Below, one piece after another: positions 37,581 to 48,020 of a DNA stretch of 64,000 nt. The DNA lies in NCBI RefSeq assembly GCF_022682495.2, contig NC_071389.1:56318239-56382238 (forward strand). The letters are read 5' to 3'. The notes below the pieces were generated by a model, which saw nothing but the letters and a program-made list of their open reading frames with translations, was not told the DNA's origin and searched no databases. The translations under genes and the position numbers were made by a program. This DNA comes from Desmodus rotundus. Taxonomy: Eukaryota; Chordata; Mammalia; Chiroptera; Phyllostomidae. Within the stretch, counting starts at the first letter, position 1; each line of letters begins with the position of its first letter.

Positions 37581-38189
37581 CCCTCACTGTGGATAGGAAG
37601 GTGAGTTTCTATGAGAAGGTGGTGATTCGGTTTTATAATATTTAGTTACATTGGAAGAGAAGAAACAGTGTCCTAAAAGTCAGGGTGGGAAACTGGATAT
37701 GGCTCAAATCAGTAAATTTTAGCAGGGGAATAACCTGGCAAACAGTAAATTCTAATTCAATTGCAATGCTCTTTTATCCTTTTTTTGTTCATTGAGAAAC
37801 ATTGTTTGCACTTGTGGCATCAACTTTAGATTATCTTCCATTAAACTCACTGTTCCAGGCACTGAGGACATAAAATTAATTGACCAAGACATGCCCTTAA
37901 GAAACTCATACTCTATCTAGTGAGACATAATATAAACAAATCACATTAATATGATGTGCTCCTTGACATAATCTGCTTTGGGGACATGCTGGATGGAGAA
38001 CTTAGCTCATTGTTTTTACAAATCCAACTTTCACAAAGCATTATCCATGGACTGACTATATCAGAATTATTTCTGGGTCCCATCGGAGACCCATTGAGTC
38101 AGAACCTCTAGGGATAAGACTTAGTAATCTGCTTTTATAACAAGGCTCCTAACAACTCCTACCCACACTAAAATTTGAGAAACACTGCC

Positions 38190-38249
<60 letters not shown>

Positions 38250-40261
38250 CCTCCAATGCTGCTTGGCAACAGTGCTGAGCACAAAACCAGCTGCAATGAA
38301 CTGGTTTACAGCTCGGCAGAGTCACAGGGGAATTTGCAGGGTAGTCACTCTGCCAAAAGGAGCACAGATCTGAAAATTTGGAACTGAAAATAGGACTGCA
38401 CAGAACCCCAAACTATGCTTCCAATTTTAAGGCAATGTTTTGGTATTTAGAGCCTGAATATTGCTGTGGATGATATGCTTTGTTATATTTTAATTGTTCA
38501 TTATGATTTAGTTTTTTACAACATGAGGGTTTTGAGAAAGCCATTTTTTTCATCATTGGTAAGCCAACTGTAGTTTTCTCAGGGTCAAATAGACACATTT
38601 ATTCAAGTTAACCCTATTGCCTAATTAGGTGGGTGGTTCAAGCAATATGTTCTTTGTATTACTTTTTTTTTAAAGAGAGAAAAAAAGAAGGGAAGAAAGA
38701 AAGAAAATCTCTCCCTCTTTATAAAGTTTTGCACGTAGGCATTACTTATTCCCTACAAAGAATGTGTCCATGTATCTGTGGAGGTCAGTCGCGGGGTCAG
38801 CTCTGATGATGGTCAGCTCAGCAATCCAGCCTTTCCAGTCTGGTTTCTGAGGGTCACACATTCATGCTTCTTCATTCTTATGCTCATACCATTATCATAG
38901 TCTATAGCCCACATGTTCCCCAATCAATATATTTCTAGAAGTTTTCTTTGCTTTTTTTTCTGTCCCCAAGGTTCTGCAATGATGCCTGATAAAACTTCCT
39001 AAAGCATCTCTATCACAGCACCAATGAGTGAGTCAGTCTCCTTGAACCAACAGACAGTTTTGCTCTGACCACCTTACACACAAGGGGTTATTGGAAATTA
39101 CTGTCTGCTGTCTGCAGCTGTCTTATGGCCTATGTGGTTTCTTAGTGTGTTTCTATCTACAAATGTCTTCTTTTTAACTCTTACTTTTCCTGTGAACAGT
39201 TTATGCATTCAGTCTGATTGGTTTAATGAATAATTATCATTATTCATATTGGGTAAATCCTTTGTTTATCATTAGGTACCCACGGCAGGTACCCACTCTG
39301 ATTCAGTTTGTCCACTCAGCGCAAAGAACTGTCTGTCTTTGCTTCCTGAGTGACAGCCTCTATGTGAGAATACCTGTAACTTTACAGCTCAGAACTTAAA
39401 ATGACTCTCAATTATGGCCATAAACATGTTTAAACTTTCTCTCCCTGGATTTTACTTTCCATAATAACATGACCCTTCCTTAAATTTTCAACTTTACCGC
39501 TGACTACTTTCCAATGTCTGCTCACTGCCCCAATTAGACCAGTTTTCTTTCCACTGCTTTCAGGCACTGTACAGGCTCCCCCCTCTAAAACCTTGCCCAT
39601 AGTGCTTCTTCCACCACAGCGGTGAACCTTATTCATTTCCCACTATTGACACCTCACTCATCTAACCAAACCTCACTCATTCTGCAAGAATCAGGTTTTA
39701 CTACCTATATACAACTTCTGCAAGGATTTCGTCTCATATTTAGCCTGCCTTTTTTCATCCTTTTCAAGAAATGTAAGTACCATCTTATTATCTATACCTT
39801 ATTATCCAGGTTTTTTATTTAGTCCTTTTTTGTGCATAATGCTTTATTCTCTAACTGGTTTCTCTGTGTTGTGTTGGCTCAGAGCTGTGCTCCTCGTGCA
39901 TCAGGACCGTGTTTGATAGCGCTTGTGGGCACAGTGCCCAGTTTAGGCAAGACACATTGTCAGAGCTCAGACAACTGTTGTATAGACAACGTGAAACGGA
40001 TTCTCAACTGCTAAACAGGAAATTCCCCAAGTCACTGCTGCAAGGCTGATGATCAGTAATACTTACCCCCAAACTATCACGTAAGTAGTCAACAGGAAAC
40101 ATTTTCAGTATTCATCCCCATTAATGAATCTTTCTTTTTACTAAACAAAGAAGATTTTTTTTGTTGCCAATGTAAAATGACTCCATCTCTGAGTGAGGGT
40201 TGGAATTTCAGAGATCTTCCCAATGCTTAATGACTCTTCTGATCAAAACGATGGGAATATC
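37581..40261. other. Intergenic DNA with TA microsatellite
   Basis: No gene is seen. 37840-37960 resembles an ancient repeat and 39510-39990 may contain L2 remnants, neither firmly. Confidence 0.4.
38191..38248. repeat. (TA)n microsatellite
   Basis: About 58 bp of TA dinucleotides with a single C near the left end. Likely length-variable and able to extrude a cruciform. Confidence 0.95.
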
Positions 40262-40690
40262 GTAAAGGGTGTTATGCTAAGTGAATAAGTCAGAGAAAGA
40301 CAAATACCATATGACTTCCCTTATATATGGAATCTAAAAAACAAAATGAACAAACAAACAAACAAACCAGACACAGAGTCATAGATACAGAGAATAAACT
40401 GCTGGTTGCCAGAGGGGAGGGTTTGGGGGCTGGGTGAGATATATGAAGGAATTAAGAAGTACAAATTGGTAGCTACAAAATAGCCACGAAGATGTAAAGT
40501 GCAGCATAGGTAACAGGTAATGCCTTTCTGTGGTGTCAGGTGGGTATTGGACTATTGGCGGGGACCACTTCATAAAATATGCAGGTATCTGACCATGTTT
40601 CTGTATACCTAACACTAATACAAAATAAGAAGGAGTGGCACCTGAAGTTGAAAAAATAAAATTAAAATTTTTAAAAAGGATTAAAAAATT
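40262..40690 (+). mobile_element. L1MA-type L1 3' end, sense
   Basis: ACAAATACCATATGACTTCC, the GCTGGTTGCCAGAGGGGAGGG block, CTGACCATGTTTCTGTATACC and the A-rich tail (TTGAAAAAATAAAATT) are in L1 3' order. Confidence 0.8.
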
Positions 40691-41370
40691 TTTTAAAAGG
40701 ATTAAAAAGGAAAAAAAGAATTGAGGTAAAATAGAAAGATTTATAAGCTGGAATGAGGACAGGCCCCTCAGTTATTTCTAAGGGGCAGGCAACCTGACTT
40801 TCTGAGGGTTCACTGTCCCCTTGAGGCCATTTTGCCGAAACAATTTTTCCAAAACCCACTGAAAGATGGGCAGTTTCAATGTATGTCTTTTATTTTTATT
40901 TGACACTTGAAATTAGGCATAAAAGTATTACAGACTTAAACGTGAAGCCACTGATTTCTGCAACTCCAGGGGACCAGTCGTTTTATTCTGCAGAGCTGGC
41001 ATCCAGGGGACCAGTCCCATGGTAAACATTGCAAATGCCATCTGAGAGTTGTATAATGCAGTGGATACTGATTTAAACATTGAAAAAATACATTCTTTAA
41101 AGAATTAATAATGTTTCTCAACCCCAATCATCCTTATTCCTTTACAATTGCTATGATATGATCAATTTGGTTAATATTACTACTAATAAAAGGATAATTT
41201 GAGTCCTTCTACAAACTTTCTCCTTATTCATTTAAATGCATGCAAACCTATATACCTAAACAAGTTTTTAAAAATCAAATCATACTACACATTTTGTTCT
41301 TCACTTTCTATTTCTCTTAATAATTTCTAAATAACACATTGGCCAAAGAAGAAATCCCAATTAATGGAAT
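40262..41370 (-). repeat. Copy 2 of the ~1-kb segment, inverted relative to copy 1
   Basis: The reverse complement of about 40690-41370 aligns with 9438-10235, and the adjoining sense L1 (40262-40690) aligns with the antisense L1 at 10236-10660. Shared landmarks include the ACTGGTCCCCTGGATGCCAGCTC block (ACTGGCCCCCTGGATGCCAG in copy 1) and the CAGCTTATAAATCTTT junction. The site of the young L1 of copy 1 is uninterrupted here. Confidence 0.75.
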
Positions 41371-42500
41371 TTAACAGATAATAGTAGAGACAGTCAGATA
41401 CATTTTATTAAAAAGGTAAGATCTTAATTTTCAGGTCTTACAGTTAGTGAAGGATATTAATTAATGGAGAGAAATGTAAGGTAAGACCCAAGTATAGAGT
41501 TCAGTGATCAGCCCCTACTTGGGAGAACAGAAAAAAATTAACTTGAATGAAATACATGAAAGGGAACAAAAATGAGTTTCAAAATTGGGTAATTTATAAA
41601 GGTCTTACATGTTCCACAAAGAAGTTTGTTTTTATTTTTAATAAGAACTAATAGGTTGGTTTAAAATATATTTTATTTGAAAGTTTATATTAAATATTCT
41701 AAGAAAAATTATCATTGTAACCCTGTTTATAAGTACTGAGAGTGAGGAGTAAGAGAAGAAGCAAAACTGATAATCCTATCATGCAGTGATGGGAAAGTCT
41801 GGTAGGAAACACGGAGAGCATGGAGTACAATTAGAAGTGATAGAAGAAAGTAGAATAATTTTATGTTTGATTGTAATTAGAGCTTAATCATAAATTTTTG
41901 CTTCCTATAGATAATTAATCTTCATCATAATTCTAGAACATCACTACAGTTGGTAGTGAGGGGCAGCTGGGAAAATCTGTTTATTTTGAGGGAATTTCAA
42001 GTGTTAGTGCTCAGTGCAGAGATGCAGTTTTCAAAAATAACAGTGGAAACAAAGATGTTTTCACTTGGCATACTTGTGATCTTAAGTTTTTTCACACTTG
42101 TCTTGTCAATTATAGTTTTCAAACCAGACTAACAGACTGTGTTGTCCTTCACGTAGTGTACTTTTGGTTTAGGACTTTGGAATCTGTCACTAGCTATGGG
42201 CTTCAGAATAACATTCTTAGAACTTAGTTCTAACAATGGTTAACTATTAGTTCACCATTTTTGTTGAGTTTGTGGAAGAATCAGATGAATAAATAGATGT
42301 GAATGTGCTTTTACACACCTTCAAATGGTATACAGTTAAAAGATTCTTAAAATGAAACTATATAGTTGTTTTAGGAGGACTCACACAAATAAATTAGACT
42401 CTTTCAGTCAGAGCAAAGGGGTACATATAGAGACAAAGCTTCAGAGAGGTACATAAACTCTACTGGTGTCTTGGATTCTGTGTGGGACTATCAAGAGGGG
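41371..42500. other. Intergenic DNA, nothing recognised
   Basis: No exon, RNA gene or nameable repeat is seen. Confidence 0.4.
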
Positions 42501-42951
42501 TGCTTATCAGCAAATGAGTGGATCCAAAAACTATGGTACATTTACACAATGGAATGCTACGCAGCAGAGAGAAAGAAGGAGCTTATACCCTTTGCAACAG
42601 CATGGATGGAACTGGAGAGCATTAAGCTAAGTGAAATAAGACAGGAGGTGAGGGACAAATACCATATGATCTCATCTTTAACTGGAACATAATCAACAAA
42701 AGAAAAAAGCAAACAAAATATAATCAGAGGCATTGAAGTTAAGAACAATCTAACAATAGCCAGAGGGGAGTGGGGAGAGGGTAATGGGGAGAGGGGTTTT
42801 CAGGAACTACTATAAAGGACACTTGGACAAAACCAAAGGGGAGGGTGGAGGCGGGGGAGGGAAGTAGATTTGGCTGGGGTGGGGTGGAGGGGTGGGGAGA
42901 AAATGCATACAACTATAACTGAACAACAATTAAAAAAAAAAGGGGGTGGTT
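42501..42951 (+). mobile_element. Young 5'-truncated L1 with ORF2 C-terminus
   Basis: The frame reads ANEWIQKLWYIYTMECYAAE...DKYHMISSLTGT and stops at 42692, matching the end of L1 ORF2p. The 3' UTR follows with the lineage G-rich tract (about 42837-42898) and a CAACAATTAAAAAAAAAA tail. Clear target duplications were not found. It is far too short to be active. Confidence 0.88.
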
Positions 42952-43087
42952 AACCCTAAACTGAAAACTAGGGAATGTTATTGAATGCTACATCACATCA
43001 ATACATTTTAAGCAGCCAGAAATGGGTCTGTAGGTAACAAAACACCAGTGTAGACCATGCTGAATGCAAAGGTGAGAAATGAGGAAT

Positions 43088-43118
43088 TCTCCCATGCAGA
43101 ATTCTACTGCATGGGAGA
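43088..43118. repeat. Perfect 12-bp-arm hairpin
   Basis: TCTCCCATGCAG, 7-nt loop AATTCTA, CTGCATGGGAGA. Confidence 0.92.
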
Positions 43119-43234
43119 TTTGTCCACTCTCCTCTATTTATTATTAGCCATTTATTTATATCAGTATGGACTCATGTATATTTATTTTATACTTTGGACT
43201 ATAATCTAATACTTCATCATTAAGTTAACGAACT

Positions 43235-44650
43235 TTATTTTTTTAGAGAACTTGCAGCTTCACAGAAATATTGAGTGGAAGATGCAGGAAGTCCCCACAT
43301 ACCCTCTGCCCCTATGCATGCTCAGCTTCTCCCACTAACATCACACACCAGAGTAGTCCCGATGCTACCATCAGTGAAACGGCATTGGCATGTGATTATC
43401 ACCCAAGTACGTACTTTACATTAGAGTTCACTTTTGGTGTTGTATGTTTCATGGGTTTTGACAAATATATTAAATGCAACATGTACCCACTATTATTGTA
43501 TCATAGAATGATTTCACTGCCCTCAAAATTCCCTTTGTTTTGCCTATTCATCCCTCCCTCTTCCAAAACCTTGGCAACCACTGATCTTTTTACTGCCTTC
43601 AGAGTGTTTCCTTTTCCAGACATCACGTAGTTGGAATCAAACAGTATATAGCCTCCATTGATTTTCATGGCTTGGTAGCTCATTTCTCTTTGGTGATGAA
43701 TAATATTTTATTGTTTGGATGTACCACAGTTTATCCATTCATCTACCCTGCTGAAGAACATCTTAATTGTTTCCAAGTTTTGGCAATTATGAATGAAGTT
43801 GCTATAAACATCTGTTTATAACTCTTGTTATGTAGACATAAGTTTTCAACTCCTTTGGGTAAATGCCAAGGAGAGGGACTGCTGGGTTGCATGATAAAAC
43901 TATGTTTTGTTTTGTAAGAAACTGTCAAACTGTCTTCTCATGCAGCTGTACCATTTTGCATTCTTACTAACCATGAATGAGAGCTGCTGTTGCTGCCCAT
44001 CCTCATCAGCATTTGGTGTCAGCAGTGCTCTGGATTTTGGCCATTCTAATGCTGCTATCTTATTTTTACTTTAGTTTACATTTCCCTAATGACTTATGAA
44101 GTATAGCACCTTTTTATATGTTTATTTACCATATGTATATCCTTTTTCTGTGAAGTGTCTATTTAGGTCATTTGCCCCTTTTTTAATATCAGGGGCAAAT
44201 TGTTAATTTGTTAATTTTCTTATTGTTGAAATTTAAGGCTTCTTTCTATACTTTCAAAAATAGTCTTTTATCAAATATGTGTTTTGCAAATAATTTCTCC
44301 CAGCCTGTGGCTTGTCTTTATATTCTCTTGCCAGTGTATTTCACAGGGAAGACTTTTAAAATTTTAATAAAGTCCAACTTATCAATTATTTCTTTCATGG
44401 ACTATGTCTCTGTTATTGTACTAAAAAGTCATTGCTATATCCATAATTCCCTAGATTTTCTCCTATGTTATCTTCTGGGAGTGCTATAGTTTAGTGTTTT
44501 ATATTTATCTCGGTGTTCCATTTTGAAATAATTTTTGAGGGGTGTAAGGTCTTTGTGTAAGTTCATTTTTCTTTTGCATGTGGATGTACAGTTCTTCCAA
44601 TATTCTATCAAAGATAAGTCGTATTCCAGGTTTGGCCATTGAGAACTTCT
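43235..44650 (-). mobile_element. Old L1M 3' region and ORF2 end, antisense
   Basis: A long, nearly continuous antisense match to an old L1 3' end and ORF2. Blocks in order include CTGCCCCTATGCATGCTCAGC, CCTTGGCAACCACTGATC, TTTGGATGTACCACAGTTTATCC, GTTTTCAACTCCTTTGGGTAAATG, CAGCATTTGGTGTCAGCAG and TTTTGCATGTGGATGTACAG. Short open frames within it (for example 43271-43630) are by-products. Confidence 0.85.
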
Positions 44651-45394
44651 TCTATCAGCCTAGTTTCCCCTTTGACCTATTCCTAAAATTTAAAAATAAT
44701 TTTTGGCCATTTCCTCACTTTTTTTGTCACTCATCTTGTATATTTCCTGCTCCATTCCTAGAAAGGCCACTTCTCTAAGGAATCCTAGCTCCCTTCATTA
44801 AAGATGATATTCAAAATCAAGATACATGTATTAGATGTACTCATAATTTTGGGGCTATCATTGTTTCAGGATCTCTCAGGTGAGAGACAGTTTAAATAGA
44901 TACATATCCACCAACCCATGGACATACACCTGTGCATGTGAACACACACATGTTTCTATAGTAACTATCTCAATATATGTTAAGCTAATCCATTCATGCT
45001 GATATCTCCAACTGTGATTCATTATCACGTATATCTTTCCAGCCTTCTCCCTTTCCTTAGCTATAACCTCTCACTTCAAAAGTGAGATGTTTGGCTATCA
45101 CCATCCACCTTAATTTTACTTGATTGTTCAGTTCCAGCATACAGGTATAGTGATTTCTAAATTGTTAACCCGTACCTCCATAGAAAACAACTTCATCCAC
45201 TAGCATACCGTGCTATGTACGGTTCTTTTTTTTCCCCCTTTAGTCTTATAGACTCTACTCATTTCCAAAGTTACTTCACTTTCTCTCACTCCCTTCTAGT
45301 AGGGTTGTATTATAAATTTGTAATAGAATTGTATTGTCTTGTCACATTTTGCATTACATCCTGGAATTCCCTATCTTTCTAAATAAAAAAAATT
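44651..45394. other. Intergenic DNA, nothing recognised
   Basis: No gene is seen. Part of it may be old L1, but this is not supportable. Confidence 0.4.
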
Positions 45395-45614
45395 GCATAC
45401 ATTAAGGTTCGCTCTTAGTCCTGTAAATTCCTATGGATTTTGACAAATGCGTAGTGCCATGTGCTCATGATTACGGCGCCTACAGAATTGTTTCACTGCA
45501 TTAAAAGAAATCCCTTGTATTTCTCCAGTCAATAGACTCACTTCCTACTTATCCCTGGCAATCACTGATTTGTTTGTTGCCTTAATTGTTTTGACATTTC
45601 CAGAATGTCATATA

Positions 45615-46162
45615 TGAGGGGTGCGCCCCCCCAAACAGAATCTATTTATAAAAAATGTGTATTTATTGTCATAGGTTTAAACTTCAGTCACCTTCAAAGT
45701 ACTCTCCATTTGATGCAATTCACCTATCAAAACATTTTTTCCACTGCTTAAACAGTTTTTAAACTTGTTGATTTTGATGCCTTTTAGTGCTTCTGCCTTT
45801 TTTTGTTTCACCTCTTCAATATCAGCAAAACGTTTTACTTTGAGGACTTTTTTCATCCAGGGAAACAAAAAAAAAGTTGCTCAGGGAAAGATCAGGTGAA
45901 TGGGGAGGATGGGGCAGGGGAGTATGTTGTTTTTGGTCAAAAATTGCTATGTGCTCATAAATCACCCATTATGAAATTGGCAAACGTGTTGCAAGAGTGT
46001 TCAAAAAAATTCACTGAAGCAGAGCACAGCCTCTCACAACACCACCGAGTGGTACACTGATACAGATGGGTTCCTAGAACACTCACCTAGTGGGGGAAAC
46101 CTGTAATGCAAGGGGCCCACCCTCCAGAAGATAATTCCGGTTTTTTTGTGTGTCCCCCTTCA
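45615..46162 (-). mobile_element. Mariner (Tc1/mariner) remnant, internally deleted
   Basis: The left end TGAGGGGTGCGCCCCCCCAAA and the reverse complement of the right end, TGAAGGGGGACACACAAAAA, are degraded terminal inverted repeats, next to a TA at 45613-45614. At ~548 bp it is less than half the usual ~1.3 kb, so most of the transposase is gone. It sits inside an older L1. Confidence 0.8.
45677..45935 (-). pseudogene. Mariner transposase C-terminal remnant
   Basis: On the minus strand, PHPPHSPDLSLSNFFF (about 45868-45917) matches the YSPDLAPSDFFLF region of mariner transposases; the GAT codon at 45891-45893 is the third catalytic Asp of the D,D34D triad. After a frame change at the A9 run (about 45867-45875) the sequence continues as FPWMKKVLKVKRFADIEEVK and onward to a GELHQMES-like end, typical of the mariner C terminus. 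The first two catalytic Asp residues and the DNA-binding domain are absent. Nonfunctional. Confidence 0.8.
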
Positions 46163-46988
46163 GGCATGGAATTAAAAAATATACAAACTTTGTCTGGCTT
46201 CTTTCACTTAGTGACATGTGTTGAAGGTTCATTCATGTCTTTGCATGGCTTCAGAGTGTAATACTTTCAATCACCAAATAGCATTCCATTGTATGGACAT
46301 CCCTCAGTTTGTTTAGCCAATCATCTATTGAGGGAAATATTGGTTGTTTATTTATTTTGGTGATTATAAACAAAGTTTCTATAATATATGTATAGATTTT
46401 ATGTAGATATTAATTTTCAAATCAATTGCATAAATATCTAGGGTACACTTACTGTATCATATGCTGAAACTATGTTTAGCTTTTAAGTAACTACCGTCTT
46501 CCAAAGTGGTGGCATTTCACTCTTACAACCAATGAATGAGAGTTCCCATTGCTCTGCATTCTTGCCAGAAATGGATAGTTTTTTGGATGTTAGCCATTCT
46601 AGTCAGCCTGCAATGCTGTTTTTTTTATTTGCATTTTTCCTAATGCCAAAAGAGGTTGAATGTCTTTTCATATGCCTGTTTACTCGATGTATAACTACTT
46701 TGGTAAAGTGTCCAGATTTTTTGCTCATTTCAAAATGTATTATTTGGTTTTTATTGTTGAGTTTTGGAGGGGTTTTTTTTTTTTTTTGTATATTTTGGGT
46801 ACGAATACTTTATCAGATATGTGATGTGCAAATATTTCCCCACAGTGTGTGGTTTGTTTTCTCATTCTCTTAACATTGTCTTCAGAGAGCAATAGCTTTT
46901 ATTTTTTAAAAAAGCCTAATATCAATTTTTCTTTCAGATCGTGATTTTCTTGTTATATCTAAAATATCATCATCGAATTGATACCTTC

Positions 46989-47268
46989 TTTTTTTAATTG
47001 TTATTCAATTACAGTTGTCTGCATTTTCTCCCCATTCTTCCACCCCACCCCAGCCTAACCCACCTACCTCCCCCACCTCCACCCTCCCCCTTGGTTTTGT
47101 CCATGTGTCCTTTATAGTAGTTCCTGTAATCCCCTCTCCCCACTGTCCCCTCCCCACTCCCCCCTGACTATTGTTAGATTGTTCTTAATTTCAATGTCTC
47201 TGGTTATATTTTGTTTGCTTTTTTCTTCTGTTGATTATGTTCCAGTTAAAGGTGAGATCATATGGTAT
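46989..47268 (-). mobile_element. Young L1 3' end, antisense, nested in old L1
   Basis: Poly(T), then CAATTACAGTTGTCTGCATT, the C-rich tract, GTCCATGTGTCCTTTATAG, and on to GATCATATGGTATT. Target duplications are TTGATACCTTC (46978-46988) and TTGATACTTTC (47269-47279), 10 of 11 matching. Confidence 0.9.
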
Positions 47269-47476
47269 TTGATACTTTCAATGTCTTTCCCAAGAGTGTT
47301 GTAGTTTGAAATTTATTTGTTTACAATCCATTTTCAGTTAATTATATAATTTATAGTTAATTTATGTTATGTATAAAGTCCATTTTCAGTTTTTAAAAAT
47401 AATATGGATTTTCATTTGTTCTAGCATCATTTATTGAAAACACTGCTCTTTCTCTAGTGAACTGTCTTTGTGCTTT

Positions 47477-47531
47477 GGGGCATGGTGGGGTGAAAATGGA
47501 GACATCTGTACTTGGACAACAATAAAAAAAA
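47477..47531 (+). mobile_element. Very short young L1 3' tail
   Basis: Only ~55 bp: GGCATGGTGGGGTGAAAATGG, ACTTGGACAACAATAAAAAAA. It is the extreme 3' end of the same L1 family, in opposite orientation to its neighbour at 46989-47268. Confidence 0.75.
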
Positions 47532-47629
47532 TCAGTTCACTATATTTATTAGAGGACACAGTCCCCACAGGACTACCTCATTTCAGATATCAGTCATAAA
47601 TTCAGGGAACCCTAGGACTCCATTCGCTT

Positions 47630-48020
47630 CAGACCAGTTGGCTACCATGATTGTTAGTCTCATGTGTCCATTTAGATAGGCTATACTACCCAGATATTTC
47701 CTTCACCACTAGTATAGATGTTGCTGTGGGAGCATTTTGTAGATGTGGTTAACATCTACAATTTACTTTAAGGAAGGAAAATTACCTTCAAACGTGGACG
47801 AATCTAATCCCAATCCGTTGAAGGAGTTAAGAGTAAAACAATAGGGTTTCCCAGAGAATAAAAAATTCTACTTCAAGACTGAAACATCAACTCCTCCCTG
47901 AGTTCCCAAACTGCCACTATGTCCTACAAATTTTGAACTTGCCAGCCAGCATGAAATTGTATGAGCCAATTTCTTATTTTGAAAAATCTCTTTCTCTCTC
48001 CTCTCTGTCCTCTCTCTTTC
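47630..48020 (+). mobile_element. Possible old LTR remnant
   Basis: The order CCCAGATATTTCC, GAATCTAATCCCAATCCGTTGAAGG, GACTGAAACATCAACTCCTCC and GTATGAGCCAATTTCTTA resembles an ancient mammalian LTR-type repeat, but the family is not assigned. Confidence 0.45.

Larger units (their letters stand above)
45395..47565 (-). mobile_element. Old L1M, antisense, broken by three later insertions
   Basis: L1 blocks run through 45395-45614, 46163-46988, 47269-47476 and 47532-47565. TTTCCAGAATGTCATATA before the mariner continues into CTTTGTCTGGCTTCTTTCACTTAG after it. ATTGATACCTTC before the young L1 continues into CAATGTCTTTCCCAAGAGTG after it. Near 47477, TGTGCTTTGG continues into ATCAGTTCACTATATTTATT. 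Confidence 0.82.

Noticed and set aside
43271..43630. 119-codon open frame, plus strand
   Set aside because: It lies wholly within antisense old L1 3' sequence.
47455..47539. Inverted pair AGTGAACTG / CAGTTCACT around the tiny L1 tail
   Set aside because: Both halves are explained as neighbouring old L1 sequence separated by the insertion; the arms are short.
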